This document shows, piece by piece, positions 53,742 to 64,000 of a DNA stretch of 64,000 nucleotides; position 1 is the stretch's first letter, and each line of letters opens with the position of its first letter. The notes beneath the pieces are model-generated. The model did no database searches. It was not told where the DNA came from and was given only the letters and a program-made list of their open reading frames with translations. This DNA comes from Rhabdophis nuchalis (Eukaryota > Chordata > Lepidosauria > Squamata > Natricidae), in assembly GCA_039707465.1 (NCBI GenBank), contig CM077648.1, positions 23,560,119 to 23,624,118 of the forward strand. The letters run 5' to 3'. The position numbers and the translations under genes are program-made.

Positions 53742-56700
53742 CTGTTAGAAAGAACGGTTGTTAATTAGGTTAATAAAAATAACTACAAATATTTGAGTAA
53801 CCCAATATAACCTCAAGGGAATAAATAGCTTGATAGATGTTTGGAATTTTTCCATTTTTAAATCTTCACACCATTCTCATGAATTTGAGATTAATTACCT
53901 TACTAGATGAGCAGATTATTTAAGTAACATGGTAGTAAACTACTTCCTGGGTATGAAAGTTACTTAATGGCAAATTAAACTATGCTCTTCTTAGACCACG
54001 GGTACCCCAACTGGGCATCTTTAAGACTTGTAGACTTCAACTCCCAGAATTCTCCAGCCAGCAAAGTTGCCAAGTTTGAAGACTTCTGTCTTAGACACAC
54101 TATACTAAAGTGCTTCTTGGTTGAAAGGATTGAACGGTGACATCACTGTTGCCTGGGTGACATGCTGTTGGGGACTCCTTTCATGTCTCTGTTAAGTTTC
54201 CCACCAAAGTGATACCCATCCATCTACTCATGGTCACCTGCTTTCAAACTGCTGGGTCGGCAGTATATGACGGGAACTCACCCCATTGTGCAGTAGCAAC
54301 TGGGTCTCCAACGTGAGCCTGTCAATTGTCAGCCCAGCGTTCCAGCCACCATCTAAATCAGGGGTAGTCAACCTTTTTATACCTACTGCCCACTTTTGTA
54401 TCTCTGTTAGTAGTAAAATTTTCTAACCACCCACCGATTCCACAGTAATGGTGATTTATGAAGTAGGGAAGTCAATTAAATTAAAAAAAGGAAAGTGCTT
54501 CAGTATTGGACAAAACCCCTACCACCCACCATGAAAGCTGGAATGCCCACTAGTGGGCGATAGGGACCAGGTTGACTACCACTGATCTAAATTGTTCAGG
54601 AGGACTATGACAATCCAATCTTAGTATGTGCAAGAATTGTCTTGTACTGTATGTTTTTTCTATTGGTTTCAGCAACACAAAGTTATCACTTAGGTACATC
54701 AGTTATCGGGTAAGGGACGTCAGGACAGGACGGCCTCTAAACCTCACATAAAAATCCAATGCCTTATTTCATATAAAATCAGAAACTCTTTGTTCTGTCC
54801 AGCTCCCCAAACACAACAAACCCTCTAACGTGAACACAAAGGATTCCTTTATTAGGAATCCCAGCAGCCCTGGGAAAAAAATTCATCTCGCAGGCTACCA
54901 AATCCGTCCATCCAGAATATGAATATTTTTCGATAAGAAGCACCTTTTTCCCTCAAAAAAGAAACTGAAAATCTGGGTGCGTCTTATACATGGAATACAG
55001 CATTTTTGGCCTCCTGAAACCCCGCCCCCTTCACCAAAATGGCCGTGCATAGCCTTTAAGAGGCTTCCAGAGTGCTCCTGGAGACGACAGAAATGAGCGG
55101 AAAATGGGCTGTTTTTTTGTTCAATTTTGCCCCTTCCCTTCCCCTGGAGTAATCTACAAGCCTCCTAAATGCTATTCATGCCCTTAAAAAAAAAACGGGT
55201 CCATGTTCGCGAAAAATGGGCTGTTTTTGGAAGGTCTGCAGAGTGCAAAAAAAAAAAGAAAAGTTTTTTTTTTAATTGCCTCTTCAAAACCTTGGTGCGT
55301 CTTACACGCCAAAAAATATGGAAATCGTCTGCCACACCTATTCATCTCCGACCCCTGCCTTTCATCCCAAGAGCTAGGTTGGAACCTAGTTATTTTGCAC
55401 TGGCTCTTCCCCAGGATAGGCCCACGGCTTTCCACAGCTTTCCCCTTCTCTGACTTCTGCGCAGTGGCGCATCAGGCCTTGAACCTGGCTATTCCTCCTC
55501 TTCCTCATCAGCCATTTCCAGACCTGGGGGGCTGTGGACTCTCCATCGGAGGGCTGACGGATGGCCCAGGCTCTGTATCTCTGCCAGCTCCATTCCCTCT
55601 TCCCGCTCGGCCCTCTCAGGTTGCCATGATGCTGATCCTGACTCCACACCCTCCTCCTCTTCTGAGTCAGCTGCTGGAGGGGCTGGTGGCCTTATAGGCC
55701 ACAACACTCTTGGCTATCTCAGGCAGTGAATAAACAATAACTAATCCTACAATGTTTTGAATTATTTTTCCCTGCTGGTCATTTTGTAGGATTTATTCGT
55801 GCGTGCGTGCGTGTGCAATCCATAGAAAAAGCAAATGGATCAGAAACCCACCCTTTCAAAACAAGCTGGTAAACACAGCAGTGGTTTGTTTGTTTTTGTG
55901 TGACCACAACACAGCTTTACTCTAAAATAGGCTCTTCGTCTTAGCACAGGGGTAGTCAACCTTTTTATACCTACCGCCCACTTTTGTATCTCTGTTAGTA
56001 GTAAAATTTTCTAACCGCCCACCGGTTCCACAGTAATGGTGATTTATAAAGTAGGGAAGTCCATTAAATTAAAAAAAGGAAAGTGCTTCAGTATTGGACA
56101 AAACCCCTACCGCCCACCATGAAAGCTGGAACGCCCATTAGTGGGCGGTAGGGACCAGGTTGACTACCACTCTCTTAGTATCTAAGAATGCATTATTGCT
56201 GTTACTTACTTGCAGTAATCCCTAAGCATGAGTTATCGAAGAAATTTGATTGGCTGTTCGATGGCATTAACTGTGGCGTGTCCAAAGGCAAAATTGGTTG
56301 CATGGAGTGCTCCTTGCAGGGAGAGGCTGGCAATGCCAAAAGAGACGAGGCTAGCGCTTTCCTTGGAGATTTGATTTTATGCTCCTCAGCGGTGTCTCCC
56401 AAGGCCCGCTCCCTCCTCTTCAGAGCTCGCTCCTTCCATTTCTTAATGTCTTCTTTCAAGAGATGCTCGTTTCTTAAAACATACATTAGATATATTTAAT
56501 CAGCTGGTGTCCAGATAATTTTTTTTCCTCATTCCGCAGAGTCCATTCATTTTCTTTTTCTAACTAATTGTTCTGACCCAGCTCCCCAAACACGACAAAA
56601 TCCCCCCGATGAACGCAAAAGATTCCTTTGTTAGGAGTGTCCGAAGCCCTGGCAAAAAATTTCTCTCTCAATGCAGGCTAACCAGTCCGGCTGGAAGATC

Positions 56701-59700
56701 AATAGCTGTCTGCCACATCTATTCATCTCCGCCCCCTGCCTTTTATCGCCAGAGCTAGGGGAGGACCTCGCTAGCAGTGGTGGCTATTCCTTCCCAAGGA
56801 TCAGCCCACAGATTTCCACTGCTCTCCTCTCCTCTGCCTTCTGCGCATCTGCATCAGGCGCTGGCCCAGGTGTTCCTCTTCTTCTTCATCAACGACCTCC
56901 AGACCTGGGAGTTGTTGACTCTCCATCTGAGGGCTCCACCTCTGTTTCTCTCTCTGTCAGCTCCCCTCCCTCTTCTCCCTCTGAGTTCTCAGGTTGCCTT
57001 GTTGCTGACCCTGATTCCCACACCTCTTCTTCCTTGGATTCGGCTGTTGGAGGGGCCGTTGGCCGACAGGCCACAACACAAATGCTTACACATGGCTTTT
57101 TGCATGCTTGTCCTTTTATTGTCTATGTATTCATGACTTATAACACGATGGGCAACCTGTGACCTCCAACCCCCTTTTTGTGATGGTCAGTGCCAATCCT
57201 TGGTGTGATGCTACACATGATCCCAAAATTTCTGATGCTAATCCAGAATGTTGTTGAGTGAATTTGCCCCCCTTTTACAACCTTTCTTGCCACAGTTGCT
57301 AACTGAATCACCGCAGTTCTTAAGTTAGTAACTTGGTTGTGAAGTGAATTCACTTTCTGTTTTCAGAATATGGATAGCTGGCAAGTCAGAACATCAGCTT
57401 TCTAAATATGAACATTGTAAAAAAATAAAAACAACCTCCCCCCAAAGGAAAAAAAAAGCCAACAGTTCAAAACAACCCCAAAGGTCTGATAAAATTGGGA
57501 AGCAAGCCAAAGCTAATCATCAACCCCACAATCTTGCCAGGCCAATATTTTCAAATGTGTGGACATCTTATTTGTCTTTTAGAGCAGTGATGGATTTTAA
57601 TTTATTTTACTACCGGTTCACTTGTCATCATGCTCGCGCGATGCTCTTGCGCATGGTGGGTGGGCGGAGCCTCCCACCGCCGTCACTACCGGTTTGCCCG
57701 ATCTGGGGCAAACCAGCAGAAACCCACCTCTGTTTTAGATATATCTACCTGTTCTCTATGAAAAATTCATACATGCACAATCATTGTAAACTGTGTTTCC
57801 AGGCAGAATATGACGACTTACTTCAACAGTAGGTCATGTTCTTTCTTGAGTTGAGCGTATTCTTTTTCCAGCTTTGCATGCTCAGATTTTAACACTAGCA
57901 TATGGGTATTCTGTACAATTCCACTACCGCCACCACAAGTAATTGGTAGTAATGACTGAGGAAGGTCTTTGTAAGGCATCACTGAAAAGGAGAAGGTCCA
58001 GCATGGTAAGCCTTTTGCCAATGACAACATTACTATCCAAACATCACAACTTTTTTCATAATCATCTCATTTCACGACATGGTATAATTTGGGACCATCT
58101 ATTTCAAGAGACTGTGGTTCGGGTTGGGGATTTTATCACAGGATTTGAGGCTTCCAGCTTTTATGCTTTTAAATGACTGAGGTGGTTAAAAAGAGCTAGC
58201 ACCCATGGAAATGTATCAATAGAAATATAGCCAAGCAGGATTTTGTCAAAATAGCCCTGAAATATTTCTTGGCACTTTTGGGACACAGGAAAGAATGAGT
58301 TTGAAAGATGAAAGCATTTTCCTGCTTGGCTATCATTTGTGTAACGATGTACCTTAAAAGCTCATTTCATACAGCCAAGAGATAACACTCTGGTTTGCAT
58401 TTACCTGTTAGATCTTGTTCTTGTTGAGCTTTACGAAGTTCTTCCTTCAACTTTCTTAATTGCTCTTCCCGATGATCTGCCAGGGCTTTGGCGTTTGCCA
58501 TTCTAAAACAGTGAAGATTCAGTTTTAAATCAAATTAATCAATGATCTTAGTCTACAGTTATACAATTACAATAGTCTACAACGATTGTGAATGGAGGAT
58601 GCAGAACAATTTGGGACTGTGAATTATTTTTTAAAAGTGCAGTACACAATACTTCTCTTAAGCTGTTCCCGCACTCTTGAACAGGTAAGTCCTAAGTACT
58701 TGATTCCCAACACCTGGTCTGCAAAGGTCCTCTACTTAATGGCTCAGGTTCAGAAATTAAAAGGAACCTTTAAAATAGCTGAGATCTTATTTATTTATTT
58801 ATTTTATTAAATTTATACCCCGCCCTTCTTCTAAAAAAGGACCCAGGGCGGCGCACAGGCATCATTAAAAAACATACACAGTACAAAAGTCTAAAATTTT
58901 AAAAACTAATTAAATAATTCCCTGTGCTAAAATACTAACGCTCTAAAATTTAAAATTATCCCTATAAAATCAGAAACGGGGTTATGCTAGGCCGGCTTTG
59001 TTGGAATAAGTAGGTTTTAAGACGTTGGCGGAAAAGGCGGAGGTCCATGATGGTGTGTAGATCGAGGGGAAGGTCATTCCAGAGGGCAGGGCCTGCCACA
59101 GAGAAGGCTCTTCCCCTGGGCACCGCCAACCGGCATTGCCCGGCCGACGGTACCCTGAGAAGGCCCTCTCTGTGGGAGCGGATCGGTCGAAGGGATGTAT
59201 GGGGCAAGAGGCGGTCGCGGATATAGCTAGGCCCCGAGCCATGGAGCGCTTTGAAGATGGGAAGTTATGAGATTTGGGAAGTTCTAACTTGAAATTTCAG
59301 GTGAGATCAAAATCATGAAAAATATAGGCATTCTTCTTTAAAAACAAAAACAACAACACCTTGAAGTCCTAGAGACGCCATCTCAAGGGAGCTCTCCAGG
59401 GTGCAAAGAGGTATTGGATTAATGCTCCATGTCTTAGGTAACGGTTTGTCTAAATGTGGAGTCCATTGCTCCATAGAATTGCCTTTTCAATGAAATGGAA
59501 CTTACTCTCGATCAAACAATTTGGATTGCTTCATTCTTGCCATATCAGCTTTAGCAAGCTGAGTTGTCAGGTCTTCAATTTTCTCCTTATATAATCCAAC
59601 AGCTTTATCCACCTGGGCCTAGTAAGGGAACAAAACATGATCTCTTGAGAAGGGGAAAACAACAGCTGTATATTTCCAAGTGCCCAATAGATGCTTTAGA

Positions 59701-62641
59701 AAAATGAAACCATATTTACATGTTAGATAATAGACTTTTTAGTAAGAACACATCATCTCTCTTCGAATCAAAGTAATCATGTCAGGACCATTGTCAAATG
59801 GAGGTTTGGATCTAGCAAGAGATCAGAGTTATCTCCCTGTCAAACCAGTTGGTGCCCTAACTGATCTGCAGGAAATTGTGCTTCCATGGTTTCATTCCAC
59901 AAAATGACTGAATTGCATAAAATATACCAGAGGCCAAAGTTGTAGAGCACTTTCATTTTAGCCGCAAGCAGTGGGGCAGGGCAATGCTGGGAGGAAGTAT
60001 AGCATTGTGAGCTGATGGCTCCTTTTGTGTAAACTTGCCTTCCAGTATCCAGTAGCCCAGAACAACATTACATGAGTTCTATATAGGAATTGCAGAGAGA
60101 AGGTGTGAAGCAGAGATGGTATTCTTCTGTAGTGGCAGTGGCGGGAGGCTTCGCTTACCCGCTCAGACGCGCCCCCGGTTCCGAACCAGTAGCGAAGATA
60201 ACAGGAAACTATTACTGGTGGGAAGATCTAAGGTATTTGTATGAATCCCAGGAATAAATATTTTACTCCCAACATGAAACATCAAAGCAACAAAGTAACT
60301 TATGTTGATCCATACAATACCTTGAGTGTTTCTCTCTCACTTAGTGCATTTCTTAAGCAATTTTCTTTTTCCTCTAATGCAGCTTCAAGCCTGATGACTT
60401 CGGTCCTGGAAGCTTTCACTTTAAGTTTCATTTCTAGTGTGGTTATTGTTTTCTCCTTTTCCTGGATATTTTTTCTTTCTTCATTTATTATGTTTTCTAG
60501 ATCTTGTATTTTCAACTGTAGATTCTTTGAACAAAAAAAGTTGTGTTATTAGAAAATGGAACAGATTTTATTTTCAAAGGTAGAGAAAGGTTTAGCTGTT
60601 TTTGGCGATAACTCTGAAACTTGCAGAGTTAATTGGAACTGAAGCTCCGAAGATCATTCATAAGAACTTCAATATTTTGAATGCTGGGCTCTTTATAATA
60701 AGAGTGTTGCCTCAAAACAGTGAAAATGATCAGAAAAACATACAGTTTCTACTAGAACAGTAAGAGCTGCAGCATCAAAGAGGAGAATGAATATAAGCAA
60801 ACTAATTCTTCATTCATAAAAAGTAACTTGTCTTTTTATGTACACTGGGAGCGTATGTGTTCAGTCATGTTTGGCCAATAAAGAATTCTATTCTATTCTA
60901 TTTGGGAAAGCAGAAACTAAGTAGAAATTGAATAAATGGCATGCTAGGAAAAGGTGCATAGAAAAGAACTAAGCATTAATCAAATTAGGCAAACAAAGAG
61001 ACATCAGACTAGGGTGCCAAACAGAGTTTAACAAAAACACACCTTTGTGTCTTGGTCTGTTGCTTTCAGTTTAGACCCTAGCTGATGGTTTTCTTCTTCT
61101 AGTGCTGAATTAGGAACAGAACAGGATTTTTGCTCTTTCTTTAACACATCTAACTGTACAATCAGTTTCTTTGTTTCTTCTTTACATGCTTTCAGAGTAG
61201 AATCGATCTCTTTGCAGTAGTTGGCGTTCATGGCTTCCAGCACCGATCTAGCTTGAAAATAGGGCTGTAATATAAAGGCAGCAAAAGATGTTGGGGCAGG
61301 TAGGTTACATTGCTATCTCTTACATAGAGTCATCCAATTACATCAGAAGGCAGTTTCTGCAAACTCTAGATCTGTGATGGTGAAACTGTGGCACGCAGAA
61401 CCCTCTCTGCGGGCAATGCTAGCTGTCATCCCAGCCAAGCTCCACTGCATGCGCCTCCTACCGGCCAGTTGGTCTTTGGGTCTCTGCCATGTATGCGTGG
61501 GGTATGGGGCCTTCCCTGATCTCCATAGGTTCCCCTCCCAGTGCCCTACCTTTCTACTCCATTTCTGCTGACTGCACCAACCTGGAAGCTAAAACAAGGC
61601 GTTGGGGGGGGGGGGGGAGGGAGAGAATGCATGCATGGTGGGGAGCACAGGATGTAACAGCATGGGACATGTGAATATTCGTGGAGATGGGGCGCATTTG
61701 CAGGGAGACCTTGCATTGCATTTTGGAGATTGGGGCACACGCACATATATTCACATGTGCTTTTGACACTCAGCACCAAAAGGATTAACCATCAGTACTC
61801 TAGATCAGTGATGGCAAACGTTTTACTGCTCGTGTGCCAAAAGCTCGTGTGCGCGTCTGATAGTGTGCACCTGCATGCCCACACCCAAAATGCAATGCCA
61901 TCCCCCACGGTGCATGTGCACACAATCCCCCCCGCATGCCTCCCTGAAGCCTCTGGATTTTTGGTAGGCAGGGGAAGGTCGTTTTTACCCTCCCCAGGCT
62001 TCAGGAAAGCCTCCTGAAGCCTAGGGAGGGTCAAAAACGCCCCAATGGGCCTACCAGAAATTTGTTTCCGAACTTCCAGTAGGCCCGTTGGGCCAGTTTT
62101 TCACCATCCACAGCTCCAGAGGCTTTTCTGAAGCCCGGGAGGGTGAAAACGACCTTCCATCGCCCTTTCATCAGGCAGAAAATCAGCTGGCGAGCGCGCG
62201 CATGTTTGCTGGAGCTGACATAGGACAATGCTATGCGTGCCCTCAGTTATGGCTCCGTGTGCCATAGGTTTGCCATCACAGCTCTAGGTCAACATGCCCA
62301 ATAATCTAAGTAGCTTTGGATTATTAAAGCTATAAGAAACATGCAACTACATATACAACCTTATCTCCATGGGCAATCTTAAAAAAACATGAACAATAAT
62401 ATTGTGCTACACATGTTAGACCTGTATTTCGTACCTGAGCTTTGGGCTGTAGACATTGATTGATGGACCGAAGCTTTTCAATATTTTGCTTCGTTGTTGC
62501 CTTAAAACCTTGCAAATCAAAATGATCTGAGCACTGTTTCAAATACTGTTCCATCTCTACGTTCTCAGGTTCCAACTCTTGTAACATAACCTCTGTGCTA
62601 CCGAGTTCTTCTTCCATTTCAGAAACTTCTTTTGAAAATTG
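53644..62641 (-). CDS. CENPE: CENPE, C-terminal part of centromere-associated kinesin-7 (eight exons)
   Basis: CENP-E is a large plus-end-directed kinesin that binds kinetochores, drives chromosome congression and helps the spindle checkpoint. Eight minus-strand exons (62435-62641, 61043-61264, 60321-60524, 59506-59618, 58405-58502, 57822-57981, 56210-56472, 53644-53741) join in phase into 454 codons plus stop. The first five encode heptad-rich, Lys/Glu-rich coiled coil; then come SEHAKLEKEYAQLKKEH and LKKEDIKKW-like basic helices, a Ser/Pro-rich tail, and a C-terminal CKTQ. CKTQ is the CaaX farnesylation box I recall for human CENP-E, which aids kinetochore targeting. The motor domain and most of the rod are beyond 64 kb. 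Introns are short compared with the neighbouring genes. Confidence 0.92.
54359..54584 (-). mobile_element. hAT MITE, family A (copy 3)
   Basis: Reverse orientation of 290-515. Starts CAGGGGTAGTCAACC and ends GGTTGACTACCACTG. Exact 8-bp duplication atctaaat at 54351-54358 and 54585-54592. Confidence 0.9.
54791..55706 (-). repeat. solo LTR with nested family K element
   Basis: Minus-strand LTR ends TGTTGTGGCC and GGACAGAACA, with exact 5-bp duplication ctctt (54786-54790, 55707-55711). A polyadenylation signal (AATAAAGG) lies near 54860. Interrupted at about 54919-55318 by a degraded family K transposon. The uninterrupted relative is at 56569-57078. Confidence 0.82.
54919..55318. mobile_element. 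degraded family K transposon inside solo LTR
   Basis: Contains gaaaatctgggtgcgtctta, ggcttccagagtgctcctgg and accttggtgcgtcttacac, as in the other family K copies. The termini are eroded. Confidence 0.7.
55947..56172 (-). mobile_element. hAT MITE, family A (copy 4)
   Basis: Starts CAGGGGTAGTCAACC and ends GGTTGACTACCACTC. Flanks tcttagca and tcttagta, one mismatch. It ends 37 bp before the CENPE exon 56210-56472. Confidence 0.88.
56210..56472 (-). CDS. CENPE: CENPE exon, basic helix and Ser/Pro tail
   Basis: Acceptor atgttttaag and donor GTAAGT; 263 nt with one split base at each end. Encodes NEHLLKEDIKKWKERALKRR, then KIKSPRKALASSLLALPASP and a Pro/Ser-rich stretch. The KSP motif is a possible CDK site. 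Confidence 0.9.
56569..57078 (-). repeat. solo LTR (510 bp)
   Basis: Minus-strand ends TGTTGTGGCC and GGGTCAGAACA. Flanks ctaat and caaat, one mismatch. A TATA-like GATAAAAGGC lies near 56745 and an AATAAAGG-like signal near 56625. Same family as 54791-55706. No internal retroviral sequence remains. Confidence 0.78.
57140..57360. mobile_element. partial 'caggtagtcctcaacttac' MITE
   Basis: The words gttgagtgaatttgcccc, acaacctttcttgccacag and ttaagttagtaacttggttg belong to the MITE family at 3091-3459 and 26789-27186. The ends are lost. Confidence 0.55.
57822..57981 (-). CDS. CENPE: CENPE exon
   Basis: Acceptor ctccttttcag and donor GTAAGT; 160 nt. Encodes MPYKDLPQSLLPITCGGGSG, then IVQNTHMLVLKSEHAKLEKE and YAQLKKEHDLLL. 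The GGGSGIVQ..LKSEHAKLEKE block is diagnostic. Confidence 0.93.
58405..58502 (-). CDS. CENPE: CENPE exon, coiled coil
   Basis: Acceptor ctgttttag and donor GTAAAT; 98 nt. Encodes MANAKALADHREEQLRKLKE, then ELRKAQQEQDLT. Confidence 0.92.
58787..59265 (-). repeat. L2-clade LINE 3' end
   Basis: 3' UTR (tttataccccgcccttcttc, ggcggcgcacaggcatc), then minus-strand codons RPIRSHREGLLRVPS, FSVAGPALWNDLPLDL and RLKTYLFQQ. 5'-truncated, in a CENPE intron. Confidence 0.88.
59506..59618 (-). CDS. CENPE: CENPE exon, coiled coil
   Basis: Acceptor cccttactag and donor GTAAGT; 113 nt, phase 0 to 2. Encodes AQVDKAVGLYKEKIEDLTTQ, then LAKADMARMKQSKLFDRE. Confidence 0.92.
60321..60524 (-). CDS. CENPE: CENPE exon, coiled coil
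   Basis: Acceptor tgttcaaag and donor GTATTG; 68 codons, phase 0. Encodes NLQLKIQDLENIINEER, then KASRTEVIRLEAALEEKE and NALSERETLK. Confidence 0.9.
60830..60900 (+). repeat. LINE 3' tail with (attct)n
   Basis: The sequence tgtacactgggagcgtatg, then ttggccaataaagaattcta and ttctattctat is the common squamate LINE tail, with an AATAG-type microsatellite. Confidence 0.65.
61043..61264 (-). CDS. CENPE: CENPE exon, coiled coil
   Basis: Acceptor tatattacag and donor GTGTGT; 74 codons, phase 0 both ends. Encodes PYFQARSVLEAMNANYCKEI, then KKLIVQLDVLKKEQKS and ALEEENHQL. Confidence 0.9.
61370..61740. mobile_element. hAT-like MITE (partial), 'gtgatggtgaaactgtggcac'
   Basis: Starts ctgtgatggtgaaactgtgg and gcacgcagaaccctctctgc, relatives of 52390-52790. 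Contains an 18-base G-rich run near 61602-61620. Confidence 0.6.
61806..62281. mobile_element. hAT MITE, family D
   Basis: Ends CAGTGATGGCAAACG and GGTTTGCCATCACAG; flanks ctctagat and ctctaggt, one mismatch. The interior has inverted blocks gaagcctctgga and tccagaggctttt. No coding capacity. In the CENPE intron between 61264 and 62435. Confidence 0.82.
62435..62641 (-). CDS. CENPE: CENPE exon, coiled coil (first in window)
   Basis: Acceptor ttggcacag and donor GTACGA; 69 codons in phase 0. Encodes QFSKEVSEMEEELGSTEVML, then YLKQCSDHFDLQGFKATTKQ, a heptad-rich rod segment. Confidence 0.88.
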
Positions 62642-63028
62642 CTGTGCCAAGAAATTCATAAAAATGATCTGGTTTGTCAAGAGATAAGTACTGTGACTTA
62701 TTACTTTTTTTTTTTTTGCAGCACAGAAACTGGGAAGAAATTTATGCAGAAACCTCTTAACACGGAGGCAGTATTAACCCTTCTAGCTCAGTTAACAGCA
62801 CTGCAAGGAAACCTTTAATCCGATTTATCTTCCCACCTGTTCAAAAGAGCATCATAGCAGGAATGAAATTCCAACGGATACATTATTTTCTTCCTACAAG
62901 TTTTAATTGGACATGCCAAGGACTTACTTTGAAAAGTGCCTATACCTTGAATTACAGCTTTTAGGAAAAACTCTTAACTCTGTTTTAGTTTTCTCTCTTC
63001 TGCTATGCCATCTGAAATATAATACCAT

Positions 63029-63220
63029 GCTTTCCCAAAAATAAGACAGGGTCTTATTTCCTTTTGACCCCCGAAATGAGTGCTTGGCCTTATTTTCGGG
63101 GAGGTCTTATTATTTTTGAGGTACAGGAGGCAGTGAGCATGGTCATGTCATGGCTGCTGCTGTGTTACAATATTTTTGGGGACGGCTTATTTTGGGGGAG
63201 GGCTTATTTTGAGGGAAACA
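63029..63220. mobile_element. MITE with 'ctttcccaaaaataagac' ends (copy 2)
   Basis: Inverted ends ctttcccaaaaataagacag and cttattttgagggaaac. The interior matches 1937-2162 (ttggccttattttcgggg, ttatttttgaggtacagg, ggctgctgctgtgttaca). Confidence 0.72.
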
Positions 63221-63659
63221 GGATAGGCAAAGTAGTCCACATGCTGAATTATATACAATGCGCATCTTTGTTTTTGTCAAATGGAATATTCAACTTTTTA
63301 CATGATGATTTCATTTACATTTTTTTTGAGGAGGGGTTTTCTTCTTTCAGAAACTGCCCTGAGCTCTCCTGGAAAGGAAAGCAGACAGCATCTATTATTA
63401 CATCAAGGTAAAAAAGTTTTGACTTTGTTAATAACCTGTCTTCCATGAAGCATAAGTATTTTTTCTTTCGAATCCAGATGAGAAAGGTAATAGCAAATAA
63501 ATAAATAAAGCCAGTGGCTCTCTTAGTCCTTTACTGACTTATGAAAGACCTTGGCTTTTGAATGCCATTGTACAATATCACATTGGATCAAAGGCAGAAT
63601 CTTTAGTATCAACCTTAGTAGTCTATTGGCTTCTTGAACATGAGTCTCCAGGAAATGGC

Positions 63660-63905
63660 TCTAAAGACTAACCTTAACTCAGTAGTGCAGTGACTAGAGT
63701 GCAGTATGGCAGGCTACTTTTTCTGCCTGCCGGCTGTCTGGAATTTGACAGTTCAATTCTCACCAAGCTCATGGTTGACTCAACCTTCCATCCTTCCGAG
63801 GTTGGTAAAATGAGGACCCGAATTGACTCTGTAAACCACTTATGAGAGGGCTGTAAAGCACTGTGAAGCAGTATATAAGTCTAAGACGAGTGCTATTGCT
63901 ATTAA
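63660..63905 (+). repeat. Sauria-type tRNA-derived SINE (copy 3)
   Basis: Head gcagtgactagagtgcagta, B-box-like gacagttcaattctcacc, middle cttccatccttccgaggttg and tail gggctgtaaagcactgtg, then agtgctattgctatt. The cleanest SINE of this type in the window. Confidence 0.85.
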
Positions 63906-64000
63906 TTCATCATCTCCACAGAGATTAGAATGTCCCTTACTTTGACACTGTTTCACAAGGGTCTGAAGTCCTTGGTTTTTCCAATGGGCCTGGGGAACCC

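Noticed and set aside
63330..63412. Plus-strand acceptor-donor pair (ttctttcag ... GTAAAA) that looks like an exon
   Set aside because: It is on the opposite strand to CENPE, has no recognisable protein and no neighbouring exons to join.
63941..64000. Possible further CENPE exon on the minus strand with donor GTAAGG at 63939-63940
   Set aside because: The next exon needs a phase 0 junction, and that frame has a TGA just before the donor; other frames do not fit. The true upstream exon is probably outside the window.

Overview
The window is vertebrate nuclear DNA, most likely from a squamate reptile (snake or lizard). The host genes are split into small exons with GT-AG introns, and the introns are crowded with Sauria-type tRNA-derived SINEs, L2, CR1/L3 and Rex1-like LINEs, hAT and TA-target MITEs, and A/T-rich microsatellites. 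The species cannot be fixed from the sequence alone. Prokaryotic features (operons, ribosome binding sites, CRISPR) do not apply.

Three protein-coding genes lie in tandem, all on the minus strand. From low to high coordinate they are SLC9B2 (sodium/proton exchanger NHA2), BDH2 (cytosolic SDR dehydrogenase) and CENPE (mitotic kinesin-7). This is the order and orientation I recall for human chromosome 4q24. SLC9B2 has ten coding exons here (start ATG at 21346-21348, last visible exon 1123-1259, 460 codons); its C-terminal end lies beyond position 1. Its promoter is probably the CpG-rich stretch near 27.2-27.9 kb. BDH2 is complete: nine coding exons from 48725 down to 31561 join in phase into 245 codons plus stop, and a candidate non-coding first exon with a ZNF143/THAP11-type motif lies near 51.06-51.11 kb. 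CENPE is represented by its last eight coding exons (62641 down to 53644, 454 codons plus stop), ending in the prenylation box CKTQ; its motor and most of its coiled coil lie beyond 64 kb.

The rest is transposable-element sequence. The most notable element is an apparently very young Ty3/gypsy LTR retrotransposon (15339-20312). Its two 288-bp LTRs look identical, it has a 5-bp target duplication, and its gag-pol frame is broken by one in-frame stop. It sits antisense in SLC9B2 intron sequence. Other highlights are a TA-target transposon inserted exactly in the BDH2 exon 7 splice donor; a Tigger-like MITE carrying two very long hairpins, nested in another transposon; a Helitron-like element with TC and CTAG ends; several hAT MITE families with exact 8-bp target duplications (including 73-bp minimal forms and about 140-bp palindromic forms); nested LINE-in-MITE, MITE-in-LINE, MITE-in-SINE and transposon-in-LTR insertions; and an L1-like retroposed segment interrupted by a solo LTR.

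The three host genes serve unrelated functions (ion exchange, ketone/proline-derivative metabolism, chromosome congression); they are neighbours by conserved synteny, not a pathway. I found no convincing new multi-gene system. The novelty is in the transposon architecture and its contact with host splice sites and promoters. Exon boundaries come from reading the sequence, from codon-phase continuity and from recall of vertebrate orthologues. No alignment or database search was run.
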